Shown: piece by piece, positions 36,949 to 47,015 of the stretch
Layout of the letters: every line of letters starts with the position of its first letter
Position numbering within the stretch: position 1 is the stretch's first letter
DNA from: Trileptium ribeirensis
Lineage: Eukaryota > Nematoda > Enoplea > Enoplida > Thoracostomopsidae
Assembly: GCA_030248225.1 (NCBI GenBank)
Contig: JASANE010005003.1
Location: 1 to 64,000 of the forward strand
Length of the DNA: 64,000 nt
Direction: 5' to 3'
Position numbers and translations under genes: made by a program
Notes under the pieces: model-generated
What the model saw: only the letters and a program-made list of their open reading frames with translations
The model's database searches: none
Told to the model about the DNA's origin: nothing

Positions 36949-39900
36949 GTGGACCAAGTCCCAAACACGGACCATGACGCTGACATAACATTCATTGACG
37001 AAGAGGAACTTGAAAGTGAGTTGAGTGCAACACTCAGTGACGCCAGCGGGGACGAATTTGACATGCCTGCAGTTGAATCACTTGACTCTGATGATCTCAC
37101 CTCAGAATTGGGTTTCTTCTCGGACGATGAAAATGATAGCTATGAACGATGCGACACTGGTGACAAGAGTGACCACGCATCACCGACCGGGTCGGTACTG
37201 TCTCCTTCGAACAGACCAAGCCAATGTGTAAAAGCTGCAGTCGGATTGCTGACTCAAGGAACCAAAATAATGGGATTACTAATAACTTTGTTGATCCTCC
37301 ATAAGTTAGGGCAGGCTCATGCTATTGCTACGCCTTTTTCAGACCAAATGGCACGCTTAGGAGCTATGGTGAATCAACAGCTGAGTACTCTGGTTGAACC
37401 ACAGGGTTTAGTGCTAACTTGTTTGCAATCCCCCTTTTTACTAATAATTTAACGGCTATCTTTAGATGGACTGCAACCCAGTCGACAGCCACCGGTACGA
37501 CATGATATGTATACACTCCAAGGGCTAAACCTTGCCTGGGGAACTGCTGTTCCAACCCAAAGTTTACTACCATGCCGGATTTACAACAGAAAGTTCAAGA
37601 ATTAGAATGAGAATTATGAACACCTATCAAGGCGTACTAGACATTAGTTACTATATGGCACCATGCGCGAATATTACGAGGCGAATGCTCATCTTTGTGA
37701 GGAAGCAAAGATTCCAAAGAAACGATTTCTCGCCACATTAGACGGTGCCACAGGCGAAGTAACAGGATTTATATGCGTAGGCGTAGATTTTACTAATACC
37801 GTGCATCTAAAAGATTTAAATAAGCAAATACTCGCGTTATCTAATGGCTCTTTTACGTTAATTTGTGTGCACCGTGACCTAGCTTTTTCTCAACAGTCTA
37901 GGTTTGCTACTTGGGACAATACAACAGTCACGGCTGACTATCTGTTTTGTCCGCATTTACTTAGCTAGATACGTGTACTAAGTCGCGCGTCATGGAGGAC
38001 TAGACGGGACAAATAGACGAGTGTCGCCACACTGTTACCGCAATTTATATCTCCCGCATTGGAATACTGCCAAAATTGAATTTCTCGCGCTGGACAACTG
38101 CCAAAATTTGAATTTACCGCGCTGGAAAAGTGGCAAAATTTGAATTTCCCGCGCTGGACAACTCTTAAAGTTTGAATTTCCCGCGCAGGACCACGGCCAA
38201 GATTTGAATTTCCCGCGCTGGACAACCACCAAAATATAAATTTACAACGTTGGACAGCTCACAAAATTTGAATTTCCCGCGCTGGACAACTGCTAAAATT
38301 TGAATTTCCCGCGCTGGACAACTGCCAAAACTTGGATTTCCCGCACTGGAAAACTGCTAAAATTTGAATTTCCCGCGCTGGACAACTGCCAAAATTTAAA
38401 TTTACAGCGTTGGACAGCTGCCAAAATTTGAATTCCCGAGCTGAACAACTGCCAAAATTTGAATTTACCGCGCTGGACAGCTGCCAAAATTTAAATTGAC
38501 AGCGTTAGACAGCTGCCAAAATTTATATTTACAGCGTTGGACAGCTGCCAAAATTTGAATTTCCCGCGCTGGACAACAGCCAGAATTTAAATTTGCAGCG
38601 CTGGACAGCTGCCAAAATTTAAATTTGTAGCGTTGGACAGCTGCCAAAATTTAAATTTACAGGATTGGACAGCTGTCAAATTTTGCTCCATAACATCGTT
38701 TATACTTGAGATATCTACGACCGTTATGCTATACTGTGTCTTTGTGCTATTAAAGACATATTACATGTCTGTCTGATCAAAAAATCTACACAGTCACGGC
38801 AGACTGTCACATATGTCCGTCGTTGTAGCTACGGTGTTACGCGAACATACTGACAGCGACCGCCCACTATTAGGACACAGCTAAGCACGGCGCACACAAA
38901 TTAACGTAAACGAGCCATAAGGAAATGAGAAACACCTACAATGTCACCTACGGTATTTCGCGAGCAATTATGAAACTAACTCACGATAACGAGGAGCTAT
39001 ACTCATTTCTACATCATGAAATGCAAGAGGTTGTTAGTATGATTGACTAAGTAAGGTGCCAAGAGCAGCGATATGTTACCGAGGTCTACCGCGAGCTGGT
39101 GAATCATATGTTTCGCACCAGTCTCCGATCATCGGTTGACGCTGTCATGGAAGCCATGATGACCACCCAACTATCACCGAAAACAGCGGAGGCGGCTACG
39201 CTAAAGAACTTATTCCAAAAGAGTTCGCAGATAGCGCAGAGCTTTCTGATACGCGAACCAGCACTGGCTTACCAGTTCGGGCAAATTTATCCAGTACATA
39301 TCGATCTAGGATCATTTAAATTTGCATTTATACTGCGCGTTCCATTAGTTACGTCGGATGACGTCCGACTATACTTTCGAATATACAACGTTGGCTAGAT
39401 CGTTCCAGAGCACAGCGGCCACATGAAACTACCATTGCCTGATTACGCTATTCGAATTGAACGAGCACGGTATGAGGTCTTAAAATTGCACGCATGTAAC
39501 ACACGACCAGGCATTGCGTTCTGCGAGATACAAGCACTGGCAACGGACCACACATCGCGTTGTTTGGACTGGATCATCATGGGCGAGGACGCTCCGGATG
39601 AGGCTCGTCAACTCTGTAAGAACAGTGCATTGGTCGGACCGATAGCCAACCATACCGACGTCTACACTACAGCACAAGGGGTTCTAATCCGAACCGCTGA
39701 ACGCAAAGCTGTCGTCTCCAAGAAGAAGCATCTTAGTCACGTGACCCGAGGAGAAACATTCAATGTCGCTGATAATGGGTTTTGTGGCTGTCGCATGATA
39801 ACTACACCCGGCTCGTGGTCGGGCCACTTATGCTGGCTACACATTAGTTGCGCAGGAAGTCACTGTTCACATTGGACCTAACATCACCATTCACGACTTC

Positions 39901-40158
39901 TCAGAAATACCCCTCAAACCGATCGCCTGGAGCTCGTTGGAACACGCCAAGGCGACGAACCTGCAAATCCAGCAAATGGCTGATGAACAGTTGAAGAAGG
40001 TAATCCACTTTCCATACATCACTACAACTAGAGTAGCTCCATACCTCTGGATGCTCATCGTGCTTGTAGTCATCGGCGTATGGGCAATAATCTATTTTAG
40101 GAAGAATGCCGGCTTTTGTCCTAAATGCATAAAAGTACGTTTGCAGCGCTGGTGGTAA
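36949..40158 (+). pseudogene. env-like glycoprotein region, broken and interrupted
   Basis: Segment 36949-37452 is strongly acidic and then has a hydrophobic helix (about 37270-37310, MGLLITLLILHKLGQAHA) that looks like an internal signal or anchor followed by a small-residue cleavage region. Segments 37663-37968, 39099-39398 and 39423-39881 hold sequence consistent with an ectodomain, with scattered Cys (including an NGFCGC motif) and possible N-glycosylation sites. Segment 39937-40158 ends with a clear transmembrane helix (40033-40098) followed by a short basic tail containing CPKC. Signal-like helix, Cys-rich part and C-terminal anchor fit a retroelement envelope. Frames change between segments and a 32 bp minisatellite lies inside. 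Which viral glycoprotein family it derives from is not clear. Confidence 0.5.
38045..38690. repeat. 32 bp minisatellite, about 20 copies
   Basis: The unit is CTGGACAACTGCCAAAATTT followed by GAATTTCCCGCG. A sub-type with GCAGCGTTGGACAGC dominates the right end. It lies within the env-like region, separating its pieces, and the minus-strand frames of 60-86 codons are artefacts of the repeat. Confidence 0.9.
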
Positions 40159-40274
40159 CAAAGACCATGTGGCCGGACGGAGCCAAAGCGACTCGAATTG
40201 AGTATCAAGACTGGAAATGCACCCCAAACGCTCCTCCACCAATGGTTTCAGTCTCAGCCGCTTCCACGTAAGAC

Positions 40275-40473
40275 TTGGAATTACGAACAATAAGTCCTCG
40301 TCGGTCCGCCAGAATAAATGCTACCAATGAGGACGAAAACGTTGTTTTGATGGAGCCCACTGAACTATTTGCTGTGTCTGAGCGAGCCCAACGTAGAAGA
40401 CATCGCAATGTAGCTTATCACCAGCACGTCAACGCGATACATCATATGGACACACCCTTGCGAATCAACGCTT
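40275..40473 (+). pseudogene. basic linker frame between env-like region and protease
   Basis: A short frame rich in Arg, Glu and Asn after the membrane-anchor segment. It is in neither the anchor frame nor the protease frame, and it runs directly into the family S fragment. No function recognised. It may be the original pre-protease part of a Gag-Pol polyprotein. Confidence 0.3.
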
Positions 40474-40553
40474 GAGGTTATGATAGCCGGGGTCGTACGG
40501 GCATGGTGTTAGGAAGTTGCGCCATGCAGCTGCGTCACCGTTATTACATATAT
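40474..40553 (-). repeat. family S-related fragment at the env/protease junction
   Basis: About 80 bases match the end of copy E at 20360-20440, including ATGATAGCCGGGGTCG, GGGCATGGTGTTAGGAAGTTG and GTTATTAC (only a few mismatches). It sits exactly between the last env-like frame and the first protease codons. Confidence 0.8.
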
Positions 40554-40564
40554 ACCGCACACCG

Positions 40565-41160
40565 GTACTTACATTGATCGATACCAGTGCAGACGTTTCC
40601 ATTGTGTCGCAATACTTGGTCAGTAAATTAGGTTCCCAACGTGCTCTGACGACTCCACTAGAATAGTATCTGCCACTAAGCAGGAATTAACGCTAGACGG
40701 CAGCATAAGCGTGCCTTTGTCGATCGTGTCCATAAAAGTACAAACCGAATTCTTTGTCATTAAAACAGCACCATATGACTGCATCATAGTAATAAATTTC
40801 ATCTCCCAATTGCCAAAATGCATTATAAATTTTAAGGAACGTTACGTAGAAGTCGCAGTTGATGAAGAAGATGCTAAGACACCCTTCACAGGTTTGGAAC
40901 GTTAGGGCCCACCGCTAATCGCAGTAATGTGTAGGAAGCTTATTACAATAGTACGAAACACAGAAACATTTATTAACGCAATCCCTGAAATAGCTGAAAC
41001 AGGTGTAGGACCAGCACTATTTGTGCCTGCACCGTAAATGATCGATATTGCAATGGCACACGCATTAGTGTTAAGGAGCCAATGAACCATACCAATCGCA
41101 GTAATTAATTTCGGAAACACACCGGTCACTATCTATGCCGGACAGACAATTGGCCATATC
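40565..41160 (+). pseudogene. retropepsin-like protease and PR-RT linker, broken
   Basis: The aspartic protease of Ty3/Gypsy Pol cleaves the Gag-Pol polyprotein and works as a homodimer. The active-site motif is LIDTSADVSIVS, with the catalytic Asp at 40580-40582 (DTSA instead of the usual DTGA or DSGA). The frame then changes. The flap and second half are seen in 40711-40905 (a CIIVINFISQL strand resembling the ILG region). After 40905 comes the beta-rich PR-RT linker typical of Gypsy elements, with VINFGNTPVTIYAGQTIG. Several stops interrupt it. Confidence 0.75.
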
Positions 41161-42790
41161 GAAACAATGATTAACCCTACCGTACAGTTCCTGAAAATCA
41201 CAAATAGAAATTTGATTCGGTATGAAGAGCACCGCCGTACCAAGCAATTAAATAACATAACAGCACATCCTGAAAGGATCATCCAACATATAGAGGCAGG
41301 AAAAAGGTCAACTGACCATGAGAGAGCTCAAACGGTCCTAGGTAGGATCGATTTTGACAGGGCCTTATTGTCTCCGTGTGAGCTAAAACAATTGAAAACC
41401 GCTGAAAATGTAGACGTCTTCAGCACGAATGATTTTGACATAGGGCGTTATAATGAAAAAAGGTACAGCATAGAGACCGGAGACGCTAAGCCAATCAAGC
41501 AAGCACCGTATCGACTAGAATAATCCTTGCGTGAACCGCTTAGAGAGAAACTAAACAGTATGTTAGATGAGGCCATCAAGCTCACCTTGGGGATCACCAA
41601 TAGCGTATGTAACTAAGAGTCGTCACTCTTCACTCCGGCTCTGTGTGGACTTTCGGAAGGTGAATACAGTAGCAGAAGAAAATGCATATCCATTGCCTAG
41701 AAAAGATGATATTTTAGGATGCCTCCGAAACACCAAACTAATGTCGAGTTTAGACCTAAATAAAGGCATCTGGCAGTTAGAACTATTACCAGAGACAAAG
41801 GATAAAACATCTTTCGTAACGGTACACGGGCAATATGAATATGACGTCCTGCCGTTTGGATTAAATTCACACCCAGGAGCATTCCAACGTTGCATGTCTA
41901 TGATTCTGAAAGGGCTCGAATGGGAGAAATGCGTAATCTACATAGACGACATACTAATATTTTCACCAACGTTCGAAGCACACCTAGCGGGCCTAATCCG
42001 AGTTTTCGACCGTTTTCGCAATGCAAATTTAAAACTGAAACTATCAAAATGTCACTTTGGACGAGGCAGTCTAAATATCTAGGACACATAATTAGTACTG
42101 AAGGTGTCAAACCAGTCCCAGAAAAGGCAAAAGCAATCGAGCAATTCAAACGTCCGGAAACATTGAAGCAGCTTCAAAGTTTCCTGGGATTCGTAGGTTA
42201 CTACCATAAGTTTATACCAAATTATTCGGACATATGCTAGCCGCTGAACGAATTAAAGAGCAAAGATACGGAATTCAAATGGACCCCCAGATGTGAGGAA
42301 GCATTTAAGAAGTTGAAACAATCATTGCTGGATGAAACGGTATTAGTTCACCCCGATTTTACACAGCCGTTCATCCTACAGACGGACGCTTCAGGATACG
42401 CAATGGGCGCAGTACTGTCACGGAAAACCAAACAAGGTCTCAAGCCCATTGCGTACGCAAGCAAAGCCCTACTAGATTATCAACGCAAATACCCCGCAAT
42501 AGAAGCTGAAGCTCTCGCGATTAGGAGGGCTGCACTACACTTCAGGCATTACTTAGTGGGACACAAATTTCACGTAGAAACTGATCATAAACCGCTAAAA
42601 GACCTGTTTAACAAACCACCTAGAAACTCGCGTCTGTCTTAGTGGCGTAGCGAGTTACTGCTTGAATTCGGGGGATTTGAAATACAGTACAGACCGGGTA
42701 AGGAAAACGGCAATGCTGACGCTTTGTCGCGGGACCCTAGGTATGACCCGCACATAAATGAGAAACCGGGAGATACTTATGAAATTTTAA
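41161..42790 (+). pseudogene. pol: Ty3/Gypsy reverse transcriptase and RNase H, broken
   Basis: This copies element RNA into DNA. Segment 41167-41523 is the RT approach, ending in KQAPYRLE. Segment 41567-42082 is the RT palm, with SSPWGSPIAYVTK, LRLCVDFRKVN, the SSLDLNKGIWQLEL block, FVTVHGQYEYDVLPFGL, and the YIDD active site at 41939-41950. A frame change near 42050 leads to the thumb/connection (LGHIISTEGVKPVP, FLGFVGYYHKFI). RNase H follows, with TDASG, the EAEALAI acid and TDHKPL, and then the GKENGNADALSR end motif near 42700. In-frame TAG codons at 42238 and 42640 and the frame changes make it inactive. Domain order and spacing are otherwise normal for Ty3/Gypsy. Confidence 0.92.
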
Positions 42791-43126
42791 TGATGGATAG
42801 AGGACGACCTACAGGACCCCGCCCGCCAGCATGCGTCGCTTGGGATCAATGCCACCTACCATTGCTAACCCTACCAAACCCAGAAGCAATACCATTGCAA
42901 CTAGTGCCGACACTCAAGTAACTACAGTACCCCCAGCAACGCTTAAGCTAATCCCAATTAGGATGGACCCGGGAGAAACACCAGTAATGGCCGTACATAC
43001 AGCAACCGCCTCGTGTTCTGGAGGCAGACCTCAGGCTCGAGGGTCTAAAAACCATTCCGGCCAGAATCGGAAACCATGGGTTTAAGAGCAATCACACCAC
43101 CGACAGAGCATTAATTTGATAGGCTC

Positions 43127-44089
43127 ATGAAGCTAATGATGCACTACGAAACAGAGATATTACCAACGGTTCGGATCGCGGCCGCACAAGATACTCATGA
43201 AAACATACATTTGCCGTTGTTTTCAGATCTCCCAGAGTTTAATCTAGTACGGCTTTTACCATACATCCAGCGAAACGATCCAGAAGTAGGTCCAATTTGG
43301 TGGTATCTATATAGCAAAATACGGCCCAAGGCCGAGTTATGCGCACTGAGAATTGAGATGGGAGCACATTATTTCGAGCTAGCCCCGAACACCAAGCTAT
43401 TGTACATGCATATTGTGCAACCACGATATGAAACAGGAGAATTAGTCTGGGTTTATAGGTACGACATCACACCAGGAACATATAGGAAACTCACACCGCG
43501 TTGGTGCGGACCACCCGAGATATTAGGAATAACCCCACCGTGCATGCGCGTAAGAATGCATTCTAATACGGAAGCAATGGTGTATGTTGTACACATTAAT
43601 AGGACTAAACCACGATTTAGGGCATTAGACCCAGTAACTAACGTAGGGGACTGGCTAGGTCAAGTACACACTTCCGTACTAGAGCTGAGTTTGAATGAAC
43701 CAACCCAACGAATTATCGCTGATAGAGACTTTGTTACCGAAATAGAACCAGCAGACGAAGTAGCGGTACGCACAGTAAGAACGGCAATCAGTGATAGTTT
43801 TGACACCGAAAGCGTAGAGATGGGCGACCCTAATGACCCTAACTTATATCGCCGGACGTACGCGGAAATTGAAGCCGAACAAGCGGCCATATACCATGTA
43901 GAATATCGGATCGACGAATACGAACCCCAGAATCCACGCACAGTCAGGAATCGGATTGCACTGACTGATCCAGATAGAGAAATAGAGCCATCTTGGCCGC
44001 CAATAACGCAGGAGCAACTTACAAGTCAAGAGGCCTTCTCATATATACCAGAACATGGTACCCGAGATACGCAGGTAGAATACGGATAA
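43127..44089 (+). pseudogene. integrase remnant (core deleted) with GPY/F-like module and acidic tail
   Basis: The 320-codon open frame begins with the pre-integrase linker (IQRNDPEVGPIWWYLY), but within about 45 codons it reaches the C-terminal module. That module has ETGELVWVY, KLTPRWCGPPEIL (GPY/F-like, Tyr replaced by Pro) and VVHINRTKPRF. The HHCC zinc-binding domain and the D,D-35-E catalytic core, about 200-250 residues in complete elements, are missing. The rest (43640-44089) is an acidic, Glu/Asp/Pro/Arg-rich tail that may lead to the cargo. The uninterrupted frame across the deletion is notable, since flanking pieces are riddled with stops. Confidence 0.75.
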
Positions 44090-45599
44090 CACACAACACC
44101 TGTAACAACAATGGAAAGGATAGTAGCTACTAGTGAGGAAGTTCCTTTCGGAGATCCCACAGTAGGCGTCGGAACACTTGAGGGGCAACATTTCTATCCA
44201 GCAGATCTCACGCTGTCTATCACGCCACAAGGAGGTTCCGGTGGAATCATCGTACCTGGACCATACACCTCAGGAGATCTACGTTACGCTATTATGCTCA
44301 CTGCTCAAGACCAATTATTATTTCAATCACGACCAGCTGAACATATCATGGCGTCGCGAGTACGAGTACCAATGGATTGAAATGTCAACCCAAACCTTGG
44401 AGGACTACAAAATAATGCGTCCTTTCAGCGCCCCATCCGCGGCTGCCGACAGACCTATTCCACCCTATTATTGGGCCTACCGAGAACCGGCCATCATAAA
44501 CCGACCTTCAGGATCGCCTATGTCTAGCTATTTGTCCGAGACCTCTGGAGAAGGCACAACCGTAGATGTGAGAGCAGCCGAAGCAGACGATGAACGAACT
44601 AGCCAAACCTCATAGGAACCATCTTCCGCCGAGCGGCTTGGCCAGGCAAGACAGGAAACATCGAGTAGCGGTTCAAGGACACCTAGTACACAACAGGGAA
44701 CCTATGTCTCACAGGGCAGACGAACGATCACCGAGTCAAGTAGCGAAGCGCCACCACCCCAGAAAGGAACTGGTCGTCCAGTGATCTAAAGTGCTCTTCC
44801 TCGCACACGGACACCACCGGAAGAGCGAAGAAAGGCCCCTGTCGGACGGACCACTCAATGAAAGCAAGCCAGAACGGCACAAGGAAGCTCAACTATCCAG
44901 TTTGTTACTACAAACAGCCCGGAACGTCCACGGTGACAATTACTGAGTTGATACGTACAACTGCCACAACTACATTTTTTGGAATAATGCGACCCAGTAC
45001 CGCTCATGCGACCGTCCCGACTAGACATATCTTACATCGATAGGCCAGAGATTGGGTCTTTAGGCCACGCGGTACGGCATCGGACGAGGAAGTAGGAGAA
45101 GCCCTCCGCGGCGGCAGACGTGTGACCTTCCAATAGCCAGGAGTAACTACCAACGAAGCCGCCGGAACGTCCACCAGATTAGCTTCTACTACGCGCACAC
45201 AATCCATTAGTGTCACCGCCTCGATGACCAGTGCCGCGATGTCGACTCCACGGCAAACCCTGTTAGAAGAACGCACCCCGGGCGGAATTGTCCCGCCGCC
45301 CATATTCCCACGATATCCTTCTAGCCAGGAACTACGCCCCGCAGCCTGGAGACAACAAACAACCGGCCCACAACCTTATGAGGAGTCTGACTCGGATGAT
45401 CCCGACTTACGAGTGGACTAATGCAATTCCTATTAGCACGTACTACCAAACCAAAATCCCAAAGAAAACTCAAGGGGGGTGAAGAGGGTAAAATAAGACA
45501 CAACATTAGCGGTGAACAAAAGCATCCTTACACATGGACTCATTACGTACATCGCCATTATAGATGCGACGGAGCTACAGTGCGAACGATATTAGCGCC
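44090..45599 (+). pseudogene. disordered linker region downstream of pol
   Basis: Overlapping frames (44111-44380, 44178-44615, 44590-44784, 45224-45421) are rich in Pro, Ser, Thr, Arg and Glu, for example APSAAADRPIPPYYWAYREP. No conserved domain is seen. The base composition is more GC-rich than the surroundings, as in the cargo modules. Likely the decayed spacer between pol and cargo, spread over at least two frames. Confidence 0.4.
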
Positions 45600-46798
45600 G
45601 TGTTGATCCCAAAGGGCATGCGGCACGCACCGGCGGAAGACGACGGGCACACATATCACAAAATGCCCTAATGCTTTGTGGACCAGCTGGAGCGGCGAAA
45701 ACTGTTCGCGGTCAAGGGCACACGGTGGAGCCGACTGTCCAGCGAATACCCCATGGCAGACCGATTCGAACATGACGGAAGACGCCTATCCAGTGCCGCC
45801 GAGCATTATCAATTCGGCGTCTTGGCGCTAATCGGCCGCGAAGAGGAGGCCAAAGAACTGGGCGAAATGAACACTTGCCCAACCGAGCTACAACTCTGCA
45901 GCATAGCCAAACAACGCCAACTACCCATCAGCGTCAGACGGTGGCACATGTCGTACCGACCCCACCTAATGCGGCCAATCGTCTTGGCAAAATTCAACAT
46001 CGACGAACACGCCGAGGAACTGGAGAAAACCGGCTGCCGGCAACTCCTGAGTGACTCAATGAACAAATTTGGAGCATCGGCACCATCCAGGCCCAGTCTT
46101 GCTACCACCGGGTCGCGTGCCATAACGTGACGGGTCGATTGCTCAAAGAAATTCGCGCATTTAATCGAGATGGTTTCGTACGATGGCCCCGGGTGATCAT
46201 CGTCGGCAACGAACAAGCCTTGCCATTCCTTGACGTGGCATACCAACATAATTGGCTCGTCTTCGCCTACCCGACGTTAAATATGGTCGAATTGCAACAA
46301 TGGTGACGCTGCAAACGGATTGTATTTTTGTCCTGGGCGGCTATGAAGACGTGTGGTTGGCGACTCGGAAGGCATTCTCGCCGGGCGCCTTACTTTAAGC
46401 GCCTCAAGCGCCACCGGGGAGTGTTGGATTGGGAAGACGCAGCCATTTCCATGGCATCGCCAACCCATCAATGGGACGCCGACAATTATACGGGTGGCGC
46501 CTGGGGGCGTCAGTTTCGCACCAGGAAAACGAAACTCACCATCGAACATGAGGCCCTCCGTAGCGTAATAATGCTACGATGGCCTGCGTCACTAATGGGT
46601 ACCGAACCTGGCACGTGGTCGGACCGTTCGACCAGGGGGAAGACCGACGACGTTGGAATCAACCCGTTGTTTCACTCCAAATTGGTCGCTTGGATTGAAC
46701 AACATGTCCAGAGCGCCGAAATCATCGGGCGACTTATGGAACGACCGCCACCAAGAGAAGAATACTACGTAAATCTGATACTGAGTTATAAGTCGTGA
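45600..46798 (+). pseudogene. cargo module 1: NADAR domain plus SGNH-like domain, broken
   Basis: NADAR (YbiA/DUF1768) enzymes cleave N-glycosidic bonds: known members act on riboflavin-pathway intermediates or remove ADP-ribose from guanine bases. Visible here are RLSSEYP (family PLSNFYP), DGRRLSSAAEHYQF (family G..Y.S.EH.YQ), a RPIVLAKF helix, and after a frame change at about 46068 FWSIG and HNVTGRLLKEIR (family WGxG and GxNxLGxxLMxxR). The usual acid in LxE is Ser and the WG glycine is Ser, so activity is doubtful. A second domain starts near 46185 with VIIVGNEQALPFL, then a GGYED motif in another frame at about 46336 and ISMASPTHQW, resembling SGNH blocks. TGA at 46304 and frame changes break it. 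The frame 46328-46798 is part of this. Confidence 0.65.
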
Positions 46799-46923
46799 AA
46801 GATAGTAAAATTTTCTCGGACTATTGGGGAGGGGAAGAAACTTTAGGGTGCCCAACAGATAACAGGAACAACAAATTTTTGCCTAGGCAGACTGAAGCCG
46901 AAGCAGGCACATTAGGATAGGGG
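46799..46923 (+). other. spacer with purine-rich tract between cargo modules
   Basis: GGGGAGGGGAAGAAAC at about 46826-46841 is a purine run of the kind used as polypurine tracts near the 3' end of LTR retroelements. If real, the element carrying module 1 could end here and module 2 could belong to a second element or a duplicated cargo unit. Confidence 0.35.
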
Positions 46924-47015
46924 GTATAAAACACCTAAAGCACACGCGCAAGCGGCGCGGAATGCTTGGTAGCTAAGCGGTTGCAGGCCCGTGTTTATCT
47001 AAGTTCTCTTTGCAG
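46924..47015 (+). promoter_or_regulatory. TATA-like box and splice-acceptor-like site before module 2
   Basis: GTATAAAAC at 46924-46932 is followed by a GC-rich stretch and, at 47003-47015, GTTCTCTTTGCAG directly before ATG at 47016. The pyrimidine tract plus CAG immediately abutting the start codon looks like a 3' splice site for a subgenomic mRNA, or the end of a 5'-UTR intron. The evidence is only motif and position. Confidence 0.4.

Noticed and set aside
37965..38647. minus-strand frames across 38 kb as a family of small proteins
   Set aside because: They are read-outs of the 32 bp minisatellite.
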